From Dehalococcoidia bacterium (lineage in GTDB: Bacteria; Chloroflexota; Dehalococcoidia; GIF9; AB-539-J10): a stretch of DNA of 64,000 nt. Shown here in pieces: positions 33,084-41,886 of this stretch (position 1 is its first letter; every line of letters begins with the position of its first letter). The stretch spans positions 1 through 64,000 of the forward strand of contig JAUWYX010000006.1 of assembly GCA_030615625.1 (NCBI GenBank), written 5' to 3'. Under the pieces are notes generated by a model. It saw nothing but the letters and a program-made list of their open reading frames with translations. It did not search any database and had not been told where the DNA came from. A program made the position numbers and the translations under genes.

Positions 33084-34076
33084 ATGGCTAGCTTGGTAGT
33101 ATGTGGCGCCATAAACTGGGATATTAGCTGCTTCGTAGAGCGGCTGCCGGTGCCCGGTGAAGAAGTTATCATAAAACACATCACTCGAGTATCCGGAGGG
33201 ACAGGGGGCAACGTTGCTGTGGCGGCAGCACGGATTTTGGGGGCTGAAGAAGTTGCCCTGATAGGCGCTCTGGGGAAGGATGACATTGCTCGCCAGCAAA
33301 TTGCCGCCCTCGAGGACGAAGGAGTCATCACTGAGGACATCGACCGCATTGCGGGAGAAGAATCGGGGCAGGCTTATATTCTGGTTGACCAAGCAGGACA
33401 AAACGTTATTGCCAGTCATCTGGGGGCGAATGCCAGGCTGAGTCTGGAACACCTGAACAAAGCAGAGCTTAAGCAGCAGCTACAGGAATGTCGAGGCATA
33501 GTCCTCACCGATCCGCCTTTAGAGGTAGCAGAGGAGCTAATAAACCTGGCAAAGCAGCGTGCTGTCCCCGTGTTGTGGGACCCGGGAATTTTGATAGGCC
33601 CAAATCCGGAAGCATTGCAGTCTCTTGCCAGACAGGCAGAAGTCCTCTTCTTAAATGAGACAGAGGCGGGTGCTCTACTGGGAACAAGTGAATTGAACAT
33701 GAACTTGCAGCGATTACAGAAACTAGGATTCAGCAATCACATGGTGCTCAAACTTGGTGCTCAGGGGGCAGCCATGCTTGAACCGGCTAGTGGTATGGTG
33801 ACACAAATCCCAGCCTTGCCTCTCAAGAAGCTGGGTCTAAATGTGGTTAACACGGTGGGTTGTGGAGATGTCTTCGCTGGCGTCTTTGCTGCCTATCATG
33901 TTCTGGGTGCCGATCTACGAAAGTCGCTTGTCATGGCCAGTACTGCGGCGAGTCTTAACGCCACCAAATCTGAGACACGAGGTAGCCCCGACCGAGCAAC
34001 ATTAGAGGCGATAGAGGAACAGTTCCGCGATCTTGGCTTCACAATTCAGGAATACAGGAGCTCCAGAGGCTGCTGA
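33084..34076 (+). CDS. PfkB-family carbohydrate kinase (ribokinase-like)
   Basis: 330 residues. GGTGGNVAVAAARILG near 40 is the first PfkB signature; NTVGCGDVFAGVFAAYHVLG near 258 is the second, with the catalytic Asp. The usual GAGDAF reads GCGDVF. Ribokinase is the likeliest activity because of the adjacent nucleoside hydrolase, but adenosine-kinase-type nucleoside phosphorylation is also possible. It starts 1 bp after the hydrolase stop. Confidence 0.85.
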   Translation: MASLVVCGAINWDISCFVERLPVPGEEVIIKHITRVSGGTGGNVAVAAARILGAEEVALIGALGKDDIARQQIAALEDEGVITEDIDRIAGEESGQAYILVDQAGQNVIASHLGANARLSLEHLNKAELKQQLQECRGIVLTDPPLEVAEELINLAKQRAVPVLWDPGILIGPNPEALQSLARQAEVLFLNETEAGALLGTSELNMNLQRLQKLGFSNHMVLKLGAQGAAMLEPASGMVTQIPALPLKKLGLNVVNTVGCGDVFAGVFAAYHVLGADLRKSLVMASTAASLNATKSETRGSPDRATLEAIEEQFRDLGFTIQEYRSSRGC

Positions 34077-34094
34077 GTCACTATTTCCGATAAG

Positions 34095-35033
34095 ATGTCT
34101 GAATTCCGGACTCAATTAAAAATAGGCCTCCACACGGGAATCAAAAAGGGGTGGAGTAGTTTTGTCTGGATATGCAAAATCATCGTCCCTGTCTCCTTTG
34201 TTGCAGCTCTTATTCAGTGGACTGGTTGGCTAAGTCAACTAGATTTCTTGCTACACCCCTTAATGAGCGTGATCAATCTGCCTGCCGCAGCAGCATTACC
34301 AATCGTCGTCGCAATAACAGTAAGCTTTTACGCGGGGATCGCCATCATTGTGGTACTTCCTTTTTCCATTCAACAAATTATCTTGATCGCCTTGTTCATA
34401 ACCATTGCCCACATGCTCATTGCCGAAGGCATAGTCCAGCATAAATCTGGTTTAAATGTCATCAAAGCAACCCTGGTTCGTATTGGCGCAGCTGCTTTGT
34501 CTGTGTTCGTTGTGTCTCAAATTTTCACTGATACCAGCCAGAGCATTAGTTTGCCAGCCAGCCTTGCAAGTCAGACTCCGTTTATTGAGGTTCTGAAGGG
34601 CTGGGCTATTGACACACTACGCCTATGTGGCAGGATTTTCCTAATCATTATGCTGGTTATGACGGCGCTCTCTGCCTCAGAGTCTCTAGGATGGATCAAA
34701 TATCTGGTCAAGTTTTTCAGGCCGTTGATGAAAATCCTCGGACTTTCGGATCGGGCAGCAACGATGTGGGTAATGGGCGCTGGGTTTGGCCTGCTATATG
34801 GGAGCGCCGTTATTATGGAGGAAGCTAAGAAGGAAGATCTAACAAAGGAAGAACTGGAACATCTGCAGATTTCTATTGGCATCAACCACAGTATAGTGGA
34901 AGAAACTGGCTTATTCTTGGCGTTAGGAGTAAATCCTTTGTGGTTATTGATACCCCGGTTTGTCGCAGCCACGATAGCAGTTCACGGTCTCCGCGCCATA
35001 CAGTATCTTAAGAGCAAGTTATTTCCTAAGTGA
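34095..35033 (+). CDS. Nucleoside-recognition (gate) domain membrane protein
   Basis: 312 residues with about eight membrane segments in two similar halves. The first half has WSSFVWICKIIVPVSFVAALIQWTGW and the second GWAIDTLRLCGRIFLIIMLVMTALSASES, the pattern of duplicated gate domains as in SpmA/SpmB and nucleoside transporters. Known gate proteins are poorly characterised. Its place after a nucleoside hydrolase and a sugar kinase suggests nucleoside import or export. Last gene of the cassette. Confidence 0.75.
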   Translation: MSEFRTQLKIGLHTGIKKGWSSFVWICKIIVPVSFVAALIQWTGWLSQLDFLLHPLMSVINLPAAAALPIVVAITVSFYAGIAIIVVLPFSIQQIILIALFITIAHMLIAEGIVQHKSGLNVIKATLVRIGAAALSVFVVSQIFTDTSQSISLPASLASQTPFIEVLKGWAIDTLRLCGRIFLIIMLVMTALSASESLGWIKYLVKFFRPLMKILGLSDRAATMWVMGAGFGLLYGSAVIMEEAKKEDLTKEELEHLQISIGINHSIVEETGLFLALGVNPLWLLIPRFVAATIAVHGLRAIQYLKSKLFPK

Positions 35034-35265
35034 CTCCTCATAGCATGGCCAGGGTAGATCAGTGCTTTAAGTCCGAATTTGACAGCCCCAACCAGGCTCA
35101 TTTAGAGGAAGTGGTGAAGCACAGCCGTCAATTTGGATTCAAGACTCAGAAACACAAACTCTCTTCAGAATACCAGACTACCCCGGTTAGAGCAAAGATT
35201 CACACTCTGTGTCGATTCCCATTCAGCTGCTTTGGGTAAGTGCAGCGAGGTTCCATCTCGCTATA
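35034..35265. other. Intergenic stretch, no gene recognised
   Basis: A 69-codon frame (GTG 35030) crosses it but shows no family or ribosome site and is probably chance. Near its end AGCGAG (35244-35249) pairs with CTCGCT (35257-35262), a stem without a T-run that may mark the convergent ends of the gate-protein and DUF167 genes. Confidence 0.4.
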
Positions 35266-35490
35266 CTACTCTTGCACAACCTCCATGACTTTATTTCTGC
35301 TTCTAAAGCCGCTGAGAATCCTGACCTGGCTCTGGGGAACGCCGAAATGCTCTGCCAGTAATTTGATGACTGCCTGGTTGGCCTTGCCCTCTTTCGGCGG
35401 CTCTTTAACCTTGATTATGAAGCTATCCCCTTCCCGGCTAAGCTCTTCGGTCTTGGAACTGGGCTTTACCTTAACCTGGATTTTCATCAA
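35266..35490 (-). CDS. DUF167 (YggU) family protein
   Basis: 74 residues. KIQVKVKPSSKTEEL, FIIKVKEPPKEGKANQAVIK and VRILSGFRSRNKVMEV are the family pattern (YggU/DUF167, small alpha/beta fold). Function unknown. It overlaps the mtaB stop by 20 bp, so it is translated from the same message. Confidence 0.88.
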   Translation of the reverse strand: MMKIQVKVKPSSKTEELSREGDSFIIKVKEPPKEGKANQAVIKLLAEHFGVPQSQVRILSGFRSRNKVMEVVQE

Positions 35491-36748
35491 TCACCTCTCC
35501 CCATATTCCCTGGTTATGAAATCCTACGAGCTTAACAGGTGTTATCTCATTGTTCAGGGACTTTTCGCTGTGGGTAAATACCCTGATATAGTTGCTGGTC
35601 AGCCCTGAGTATATGCTGCTTCCGGGACTGGTTTCCTTCTCCCACAGAACCGCCATAGTTTGCCCCAAGAACTGCTCACAGAAGCTGCGCCGGGAGTTTC
35701 GAGATAGCTCTAGCATCCGCTGGTTGCGCTCTTGTTTAACTTTGTCTTTTATCTGCTCGGGCATCCTGGCTGCTGCTGTCTCAGGGCGGGGCGAGAAGGG
35801 GAAGACATGGATGTTGGCAAAGCCAGCTTGCTGGCAAAAAGAGTAGCTCTGTTCAAATTCTTCAGCGCTTTCCCCGGGGAGACCAACCATGATATCTGTG
35901 GTGATAGCCACCTCTGGTATCTTCTCTTTAATCAAATTTATTGTTCTCTGATATTGGTCCAGAGAGTAGCTTCTGCTCATCCTTTTAAGCACGGTCTCGC
36001 TTCCACTTTGTAGCGCTAAGTGGAAATGCCGACAAAGCCTTTCATCCTGCCACAAGGCAAGAAACTCAGAGGATATTTCCGAAGGCTGTAAAGACGATAG
36101 ACGTAATCTCTCGATGTCTGTGTTGCGGAGAATACGCTGAACCAAATCCCTGAGGTCAGTACTACCATCTCTATAGGAGCCGACCTTTGTCCCTGTGAGG
36201 ACAAGTTCTTTGTAACCGAGGGTCACCTTTTGCTTAACTTCGTCAATTATCTGGGAAGCGGGCAAGGAATATTCGTGGGGTCTTACTTTGGGCACAATGC
36301 AATATGTGCAGGGGCTATGACAGCCATCCTGAATCTTTATCAGGCTACGAGTCCTAATGGTGACAGCGAGCATCTGGGATTGCTTTGTTTCACCCTCACC
36401 CAGTCCTCTCCTTTCGAGGGAGAGGGTTTGGGTAAGGGCAAGCAGGTGCTCTTTCTCTTTGTTATCAACTACGAGGTCAGCAAGCCGAGCTAGCTCTTGA
36501 CGATTTCTTTGGGCATAGCAGCCGGTGGCGATAATTAGGGCCTGGGGATTTCTTCGCCTTGCCAGCCTGAGCCAGTGGCGTGACTTGCGGTCGGCAATAT
36601 GGGTGACTGTGCAAGTATTGGCAATATAAATATCTGCCTCTTCACCGGGAGTAACAAGTTGAAATCCGGCTTTGCTAAAACGATTAGCCAGAGATTCCGT
36701 CTCGGCCTGATTGAGCTTACACCCTAATGTATAGAAAGCCACCCTCAT
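35471..36748 (-). CDS. mtaB: tRNA t6A37 methylthiotransferase MtaB, with in-frame repeat
   Basis: Radical-SAM enzyme converting t6A37 to ms2t6A37. N-terminal methylthiotransferase domain (FYTLGCKLNQAETE; cluster Cys also in NTCTVTH and ATGCYAQ), radical-SAM CHSPCTYCIVPKVR near 143, and TTDIMVGLPGESAEEFEQS. C-terminal TRAM-like part. Residues about 105-124 (SLERRGLGEGETKQSQM) come from a dispersed repeat (36377-36437) read in frame at the linker before the radical-SAM domain. tsaC, which helps make t6A, is at 11284-11928. Confidence 0.92.
   Translation of the reverse strand: MRVAFYTLGCKLNQAETESLANRFSKAGFQLVTPGEEADIYIANTCTVTHIADRKSRHWLRLARRRNPQALIIATGCYAQRNRQELARLADLVVDNKEKEHLLALTQTLSLERRGLGEGETKQSQMLAVTIRTRSLIKIQDGCHSPCTYCIVPKVRPHEYSLPASQIIDEVKQKVTLGYKELVLTGTKVGSYRDGSTDLRDLVQRILRNTDIERLRLSSLQPSEISSEFLALWQDERLCRHFHLALQSGSETVLKRMSRSYSLDQYQRTINLIKEKIPEVAITTDIMVGLPGESAEEFEQSYSFCQQAGFANIHVFPFSPRPETAAARMPEQIKDKVKQERNQRMLELSRNSRRSFCEQFLGQTMAVLWEKETSPGSSIYSGLTSNYIRVFTHSEKSLNNEITPVKLVGFHNQGIWGEVIDENPG
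36377..36437. repeat. Second-type dispersed repeat inside mtaB
   Basis: CACCCTCACCCAGTCCTCTC then CTTTCGAGGGAGAGGGTTTG: CCTCTCC/GGGAGAGG hairpin with CACCC/GGGTaaGGG flanks. The adjoining GGGATTGCTTTG resembles the edge of the main palindromic family. It keeps the mtaB frame open. Confidence 0.65.
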
Positions 36749-36828
36749 TTATATGGATTATATTTATTGCTTGGCTGAGTGGTCAAATTACTCTTAATCC
36801 GTGGTTTTGCCGATCAGGAAGCCCTACC

Positions 36829-36906
36829 TGTCATTGCGAGGAGCCGCAGGCGACGTGGCAATCTCTAAAAAGGATGTGAGATTGCTTCGCTTCGCTCGCA
36901 AAGACA
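36829..36906. repeat. Dispersed palindromic repeat upstream of recJ
   Basis: TGTCATTGCGAGGAGCCGCA, GGCAATCTC, GAGATTGCTTCGCTTCGCTC, GCAAAGACA. Nested inverted arms as in the copy at 31990. Occupies the divergent gap between mtaB and recJ, so it may lie within a 5' leader. Confidence 0.8.
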
Positions 36907-36967
36907 TTTTGTTAAAGCCTTTTCTGTGATATAGTTAGCGATTCTAGCCAAGGCATTAAACTGAGGT

Positions 36968-38659
36968 GTGAAATTGAATCAACGGACTCGATGGAAAATC
37001 CGGCCTCCAGTGCCTGATGAGTACTTAAATGCTTCTGACCTTTCTCCTCTAGTTGCTCAACTTCTCTACAATCGTGGTGTTAAACTGGAAGACATCGACC
37101 TTTTTTTGTCTGTTGACCGTAGGCTGGAGGGTAATCCTTTCCTCCTTCCTGATATATCACAGGCTGTAAGCAGGGTCTATAAAGCCGTGCTTTCCCGGGA
37201 AAAGATTGCCGTCTATGGTGACTTTGATGTTGACGGCGTCACAGCCATAGTTATTCTTGTTGAGGGGCTGTCAAGGCTTGGTGCTGAAGTTATTCCCTAT
37301 ATTCCTGACCGCGTCAACGAAGGCCACGGATTAAAGATTTCGGCTCTGGAGAAGCTTCGTGCCCAGGGAGCTAATTTGGTCATTACTGTTGATTGTGGCG
37401 TAACTGACCTCAAAGAGGTAAAACAAACTCAAGACATGGGGATGGATATGATTATCACCGACCATCACATCCCGCTAAGAAGCCTACCTCGAGCCATAGC
37501 TGTGATTGACCCGAAACGAAAGGATTCAGTTTATCCATATCCGGATCTGGCCGGTGCAGGTGTTGCCTTCAAGCTTCTGCAAGCGCTGTTTCACAAAGAT
37601 GACAGGGAGAAATGGCTAACCAGATTGCTGGACCTAGTAGTTTTGGCCACTGTTACCGATTTAGTTACCCTCGTTGGCGAGAATCGTTACCTGGTAAAGG
37701 AAGGGCTGAGAGAGCTTAATAATAGCTCCCGCGTGGGAATTCAGGAAATGGTTAAATTGGCCGGGCTGAAGCCAGGTGAACTTGATGCTGAAGATATCTC
37801 CTGGGTACTGGGGCCTCGCCTCAATGCTGCAGGCAGGATGAACAATGCCTCCACCAGTTACCAGCTGCTCACCACTCAGTCATCAGAGGAAGCTCGCCTC
37901 CTGGCCCTGGAACTAGGGGAAAAGAATGCCGAGCGGCAAAAATTAACCAAGGAAGTATTAAGCCGAGCGAGGGAGAAACTAGCCACCAAACTACACCTGC
38001 CGGTGCTTATAGAGGGCGACGAAAGCTACTCCATCGGTGTTATCGGGCTTGTTGCCGGCAAGCTCGCAGATGAATTTTATAAGCCTGCTATCATCATCAA
38101 CCTGGGTCCGGAGTCATGTCAAGGTAGCTGTCGCAGCATAGCTGAGTTCGATATTGTGTCTGCTTTAGCAGAATGTCATGACTTACTTACCGCCTTTGGT
38201 GGCCATCCCTTAGCTGCTGGCTTCACCGTAATGCGCCAAAATTTGGCTCAGCTAGAGGAACGGATTACCGGACTAGCTATGGACCAATTAGGTCGTCTTG
38301 ACCTTTGCCCGGAACTAGCGATTGATGCCGAGCTTCCCTTAGCTACTTTTAGTGGAGAGGCCTTTAATCTTATCCAAAAGTTGAGCCCTTTTGGTCGGGG
38401 CAATCCACAGCCGACCTTTCTCACTCGACAGGTTGAGGTAATTGAGTGTCGTAACTTCGGCAACCAGGGCGAATGGCTGAGACTAAAACTCAAACAGGGA
38501 AATGTAACCTGGCAAGCTGTCGATTTTGAGTCGCAGAGAAAACAGGAGGAAATTCCGTCTCACATGGATATTGTGTATAACCTGGAAAAAAGCCGCTGGA
38601 ATGGAGAAGAGGTGCTAAGCCTTAATCTTCTTGATTTTGCTCCGACTCAGCTCCGCTAG
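36968..38659 (+). CDS. recJ: Single-stranded-DNA-specific exonuclease RecJ
   Basis: 5'-3' ssDNA exonuclease in recombination and repair. DHH-family motifs: AVYGDFDVDGVTAIVILVEG near 78, VITVDCGVTD, MIITDHHIPL and LAGAGVAFKL; the DHHA1 motif GGHPLAAGFTV is near 416. 563 residues, normal for the core. The start is GTG 36968 (or TTG 36974) with a poor ribosome site. Its 3' end overlaps convergent lgt by 38 bp. Confidence 0.93.
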   Translation: MKLNQRTRWKIRPPVPDEYLNASDLSPLVAQLLYNRGVKLEDIDLFLSVDRRLEGNPFLLPDISQAVSRVYKAVLSREKIAVYGDFDVDGVTAIVILVEGLSRLGAEVIPYIPDRVNEGHGLKISALEKLRAQGANLVITVDCGVTDLKEVKQTQDMGMDMIITDHHIPLRSLPRAIAVIDPKRKDSVYPYPDLAGAGVAFKLLQALFHKDDREKWLTRLLDLVVLATVTDLVTLVGENRYLVKEGLRELNNSSRVGIQEMVKLAGLKPGELDAEDISWVLGPRLNAAGRMNNASTSYQLLTTQSSEEARLLALELGEKNAERQKLTKEVLSRAREKLATKLHLPVLIEGDESYSIGVIGLVAGKLADEFYKPAIIINLGPESCQGSCRSIAEFDIVSALAECHDLLTAFGGHPLAAGFTVMRQNLAQLEERITGLAMDQLGRLDLCPELAIDAELPLATFSGEAFNLIQKLSPFGRGNPQPTFLTRQVEVIECRNFGNQGEWLRLKLKQGNVTWQAVDFESQRKQEEIPSHMDIVYNLEKSRWNGEEVLSLNLLDFAPTQLR

Positions 38660-39467
38660 CAAGCTCGGCCACCAAAGCCTGTTTCTTGAATTGGCGCAGC
38701 TTGATAATAAGCCAGGGCAAAAATATCACCAACATGGCTAAGTCAATAAGTTGAGCGTTATCAAGCCACAAGAACAAAGGTTCGCGGCCAGCACGGAGAA
38801 ACCTCAAGCTAAGATCACCGATGGCATAAATACAAAAGAAAAAGAACAAGAGGCCGCCTTCGGGCTTAAATTTTCCTCGAAGTCGCCACACTATAGCAAA
38901 AACTATCAGGTTCCATAATACATGGTAAATCTGAGTGGGGTATAGTGGCACCCCCCAATATTCAGGAGGCATGGTATTCCGAGGGGTATAGATTACTGCC
39001 AACGGGAAAAACTGAAATGGGCTGGGCTGGCCGTTGCAGCAGCCGTTTAGTGTGCAACCAATCCTGCCTATGGCTAGGGCTAAAGGCGCCCCCACAGCAA
39101 AGGCATCGCCTATACCAAGTAGGGCGGAGAAGCGCATTCTCGTCACCCCCATATAGATCAACGCTGCCACAATGATGCCAATAATCATCCCCATTTGAGC
39201 AAGGCCGGCAAAGCCGATAATCTCTCGGGGGTTGGCCATGAAATGCTCCCAATAATAGATTACATATGCCAGCCGGCCTCCGATAAGGCCGCCAATAATA
39301 CCCCAAAAGGCAAGGCTGTAAATATCACGGGTGATGCCTAGCTTTTTTGCTTCCCTGAGCATAATGACTAACAGCGACGCAACCCCTACAGCTGCCATAA
39401 TCCCATACCACCGTATCGTTAGGGAGCCAATGGTAAAAGCAACGGGGTCTATGCTGATAGTGAGCAT
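38622..39467 (-). CDS. lgt: Prolipoprotein diacylglyceryl transferase
   Basis: Transfers diacylglycerol from phosphatidylglycerol to the lipobox Cys of prolipoproteins. 281 residues, seven membrane segments. IRWYGIMAAVGV near 20, GGLIGGRLAYVIYYW near 57, ALAIGRIGCTLNGCCNGQ near 132 (the usual GRIGNFxNGE variant), YPTQIYHVLWNLIVF, and FCIYAIGDLSLRFLRAG. Acts on proteins such as the lipoprotein at 27410-28345. Preceded by ftsY on the same strand (18 bp). Confidence 0.93.
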   Translation of the reverse strand: MLTISIDPVAFTIGSLTIRWYGIMAAVGVASLLVIMLREAKKLGITRDIYSLAFWGIIGGLIGGRLAYVIYYWEHFMANPREIIGFAGLAQMGMIIGIIVAALIYMGVTRMRFSALLGIGDAFAVGAPLALAIGRIGCTLNGCCNGQPSPFQFFPLAVIYTPRNTMPPEYWGVPLYPTQIYHVLWNLIVFAIVWRLRGKFKPEGGLLFFFFCIYAIGDLSLRFLRAGREPLFLWLDNAQLIDLAMLVIFLPWLIIKLRQFKKQALVAELASGAESEQNQED

Positions 39468-39485
39468 TTATCTTTTCCTTTCGGT

Positions 39486-40526
39486 TTAAGAGAAAATAGC
39501 ATTGACAAAGACCTCAGCATCAAAGGGAGCCATGTCCTGTAATTTTTCACCAGTACCAATATAAGAAATTGGTATATTTAACTGGTCGCAGATGGCAAAT
39601 ACTATGCCGCCTCTGGCTGTGCCATCCAGCTTGGCTAGGAAAATATCGGTGACGTCCACAGCTTCGGTGAAATGTTTGGCCTGGGCCAGTCCATTTTGCC
39701 CTGTGGTAGCGTCCATTACTAGCAAAACTTGATGAGGGGCTGAAGCATCGTGCTTAGCTACCACTCTCTTTATCTTCTTGAGTTCTTCCATAAGATTAAA
39801 CTTGGTATGAAGGCGACCAGCAGTATCGATAATCACCAATTGAGCATGGCGGCTATAGCCGGCCTGAACGGCATCATAGGCAACTGCTCCGGGGTCGCCA
39901 CCGGGTTGATGGGCGATGACTTCGGCACCTACTTTCCCTCCCCAGTGTTTAAGCTGCTCAATAGCTGCTGCCCGGAAGGTATCCGCTGCCGCCAGGATAA
40001 CTCGCTTTCCCTGCGAAGTGAAACCATAAGCCAGCTTGGCAATGCTTGTCGTCTTGCCCGAGCCGTTCACGCCGACCACAAGGATAACCTGAGGAGATTC
40101 TGCCCCTTCACTCAGCCTGCCCTGAGTATTGTAAGATTCCTCGCGAAGATTATCTTGAGCGAGATTAGATTCTTCGCTTCGCTCAGAATGACAGGAGGCG
40201 AGGGACTCAGAATGACTGGATGTTACTCCGAGCGAAGCGAGAGGTCTCGATGGAGGGACGCTTAGTAAGTTTATCATCTCCTCTTTCAAAGCTTCCCGTA
40301 TCTGTGATACCTCTGAAAGCCTGTCTGTTTTCACCTGCTGTTTGACTTTGCTCAGGAGTTTGCTCGTAGTCTCTACACCAACATCAGCCGAGGCAAGCAA
40401 CCCTTCTAATTCCTCCCAGACCTCATCCCCGAAGGCGTCCCGGTTAAAAATATTAGCTATCTTGCCAAACCAGGTTTCTTTGCTTCTTTTTACTCCTGGT
40501 TCAGTCTTTTTTAACAAATCAAGCAA
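39486..40526 (-). CDS. ftsY: Signal recognition particle receptor FtsY, with in-frame repeat insertion
   Basis: GTPase receptor that docks SRP-ribosome complexes at the membrane. GTPase motifs: VGVNGSGKTTSIAKLAYG (G1), LAAADTFRAAAIEQLKHWG, VIIDTAGRLHTKFNLMEEL (G3), LAKLDGTARGG (G4). Short, without a long acidic A domain. Between the N and G domains about 50 extra residues (including ESLASCHSERSEESNLAQ) come from a dispersed repeat at 40133-40250. The start at TTG 40526 is favoured by a GATGGAGGCGGC ribosome site; a GTG 40565 adds 13 residues. Confidence 0.92.
   Translation of the reverse strand: MLDLLKKTEPGVKRSKETWFGKIANIFNRDAFGDEVWEELEGLLASADVGVETTSKLLSKVKQQVKTDRLSEVSQIREALKEEMINLLSVPPSRPLASLGVTSSHSESLASCHSERSEESNLAQDNLREESYNTQGRLSEGAESPQVILVVGVNGSGKTTSIAKLAYGFTSQGKRVILAAADTFRAAAIEQLKHWGGKVGAEVIAHQPGGDPGAVAYDAVQAGYSRHAQLVIIDTAGRLHTKFNLMEELKKIKRVVAKHDASAPHQVLLVMDATTGQNGLAQAKHFTEAVDVTDIFLAKLDGTARGGIVFAICDQLNIPISYIGTGEKLQDMAPFDAEVFVNAIFS
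40133..40250. repeat. Dispersed repeat inside ftsY
   Basis: Contains AAGATTCCTCGCGAAG, GAGATTAGATTCTTCGCTTC, GCTCAGAATGACAGG and ACTCCGAGCGAAGCGAGAGG. Translated on the minus strand it gives the CHSERSEES-type peptide often seen as a spurious annotation in other genomes; here it sits in frame within a conserved gene. Confidence 0.75.
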
Positions 40527-40581
40527 GCCGCCTCCATCATCAAGGGTACCCGTATATAATAGCACAAGTGCAGACGACTTT

Positions 40582-41211
40582 CTAGCTGGCGGTTTTCCGT
40601 CTTTCTGGCAAAGGTAGCTCCGGCTCCTTCCCCAGGAATAAAAGGGGATATACGATGTCGCTCATGCAGCAAGGAATCCAGACTGCCAGAAATAAAATCA
40701 AGAAGATAAAAGGAAGCAAAGGAATCCAATCAGCAGCTATTCCAAATGCCATGATATAGAATAAGGATGCCCAGGTACTTAACAATACGTGTCCAAAGTG
40801 TGGGATTCTGGTTGTTTGTTTCCAATAGCCGATGGCAATGCCAGCCAACGCAAAGAGATTTATCCACCATTCCTCGATAAAGGGCACATGAAACTCCATT
40901 TGGACATGGAGCAAGTTTCCTCCAAGATAAGGAATCATGGCATCGCTTATCGTGGCTATACCAAGCGATCCTGTCCAGCCAATCAAAATCACAGCCCAGA
41001 TTTTGCCTTTCTTGTATCTCATATACATAGAAGTGGTTACAAGTGCGCTCAATAACACATGGACTGGGTGTAAGGTGTAAAAAATAATGTCAGAAATATG
41101 GTGAGGAACATTGCCTAAAACTACTATAACCGTGATGATAATGCCCGTGAGAGCGCCAAGAGCTGTGAAAGGGATATGCTCTTTGAGTTCTTTTGTTATT
41201 CGCCTGAGCAT
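40582..41211 (-). CDS. Multi-pass membrane protein next to Fur-family gene
   Basis: 209 residues, about six hydrophobic segments. Histidines and acidic residues fall at membrane edges (HHISD near 37, HPVHVLLS near 49, HVQMEFHVPF near 110). I do not recognise the family. It follows the fur-type gene by 20 bp, so it may be a metal-related transporter or sensor under that regulator (inference). Confidence 0.65.
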   Translation of the reverse strand: MLRRITKELKEHIPFTALGALTGIIITVIVVLGNVPHHISDIIFYTLHPVHVLLSALVTTSMYMRYKKGKIWAVILIGWTGSLGIATISDAMIPYLGGNLLHVQMEFHVPFIEEWWINLFALAGIAIGYWKQTTRIPHFGHVLLSTWASLFYIMAFGIAADWIPLLPFIFLILFLAVWIPCCMSDIVYPLLFLGKEPELPLPERRKTAS

Positions 41212-41231
41212 TTCTTATTTTGCTAAGGGGG

Positions 41232-41654
41232 CTATTTTTTATAACACCGGGAGCAGAGTCCAGAAAATTCGGAAAGATGATGTTCGGTATGAAAGCCAAA
41301 ATTCTGGGCGAAGTCGTTTTCCTCTTGGCATAATTCTTTGTCAGCAAATTCTCGAATGGCTCCGCAGTGCTGGCAGACCATGAAGCGGTGGCAGCCTTCT
41401 GTAGCATCTAGGCTACACTTCACAAATCCACCGCTGGATAGCATTTTGTGAGCTAGATTGAGGCTGCAAAGCAAATCAAGTATGCGATAGATGGTAACGT
41501 GGTTTAGATATTTGCCTCTGGTGTGCAAAATCCCCTGTATGTCGTAAGGGGAAAGTGGGTTTTCAATTTCTCCGAGCACCTCGAGCACCAGCTTCCGCGG
41601 CCTGGTTGCCTTGTGCCCCTGAGCTTGCAAAATTCGAATTGAGTCTCGAACCAT
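41232..41654 (-). CDS. Fur-family metal-responsive regulator
   Basis: 140 residues. Winged helix with GHKATRPRKLVLEVL and LNHVTIYRILDLLCSLNL (recognition helix near 55), HRFMVCQHCGAIREF with a CxxC pair near 93, and a C-terminal CSRC pair. The two pairs make the structural zinc site common in Zur and PerR branches. Which metal it senses cannot be read from sequence. Co-directional with the membrane protein. Its promoter sits so close that the mRNA may be leaderless. Confidence 0.9.
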   Translation of the reverse strand: MVRDSIRILQAQGHKATRPRKLVLEVLGEIENPLSPYDIQGILHTRGKYLNHVTIYRILDLLCSLNLAHKMLSSGGFVKCSLDATEGCHRFMVCQHCGAIREFADKELCQEENDFAQNFGFHTEHHLSEFSGLCSRCYKK

Positions 41655-41660
41655 GGCAAT

Positions 41661-41689
41661 ATTATAATGAAACCAAGGGCTAAATGCAA
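41661..41689 (-). promoter_or_regulatory. Promoter of the Fur-family gene, predicted leaderless
   Basis: Minus strand: TTGCAT (41684-41689), 17-bp spacer, TATAAT (41661-41666). The -10 ends only 6 bp before the ATG, placing the start of transcription at about the initiation codon. A partly palindromic TTGTAATAATGTTGCA overlaps the -35 and may be an operator for the protein itself. Confidence 0.6.
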
Positions 41690-41886
41690 CATTATTACAA
41701 TTAGCTCTGAGAATAATCGCTTATCCGTCTTGAAAAAAAGCAGCTTAAACAGCCTAGGACGATGTATCCCAAGTGTTGCTATGAAATACATGAATTACCA
41801 GCGAAGGTATAAGAGCTTGATTACTTTACGAAGATCGTTTACAGGCGGTACAACCATTTTGGGGCGTGAAGTCTATACCCTGCACC

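Noticed and set aside
35030-35239. 69-codon plus-strand frame after the gate-domain gene
   Set aside because: GTG start overlapping the previous stop, no ribosome site, unusual composition and no family; probably chance.
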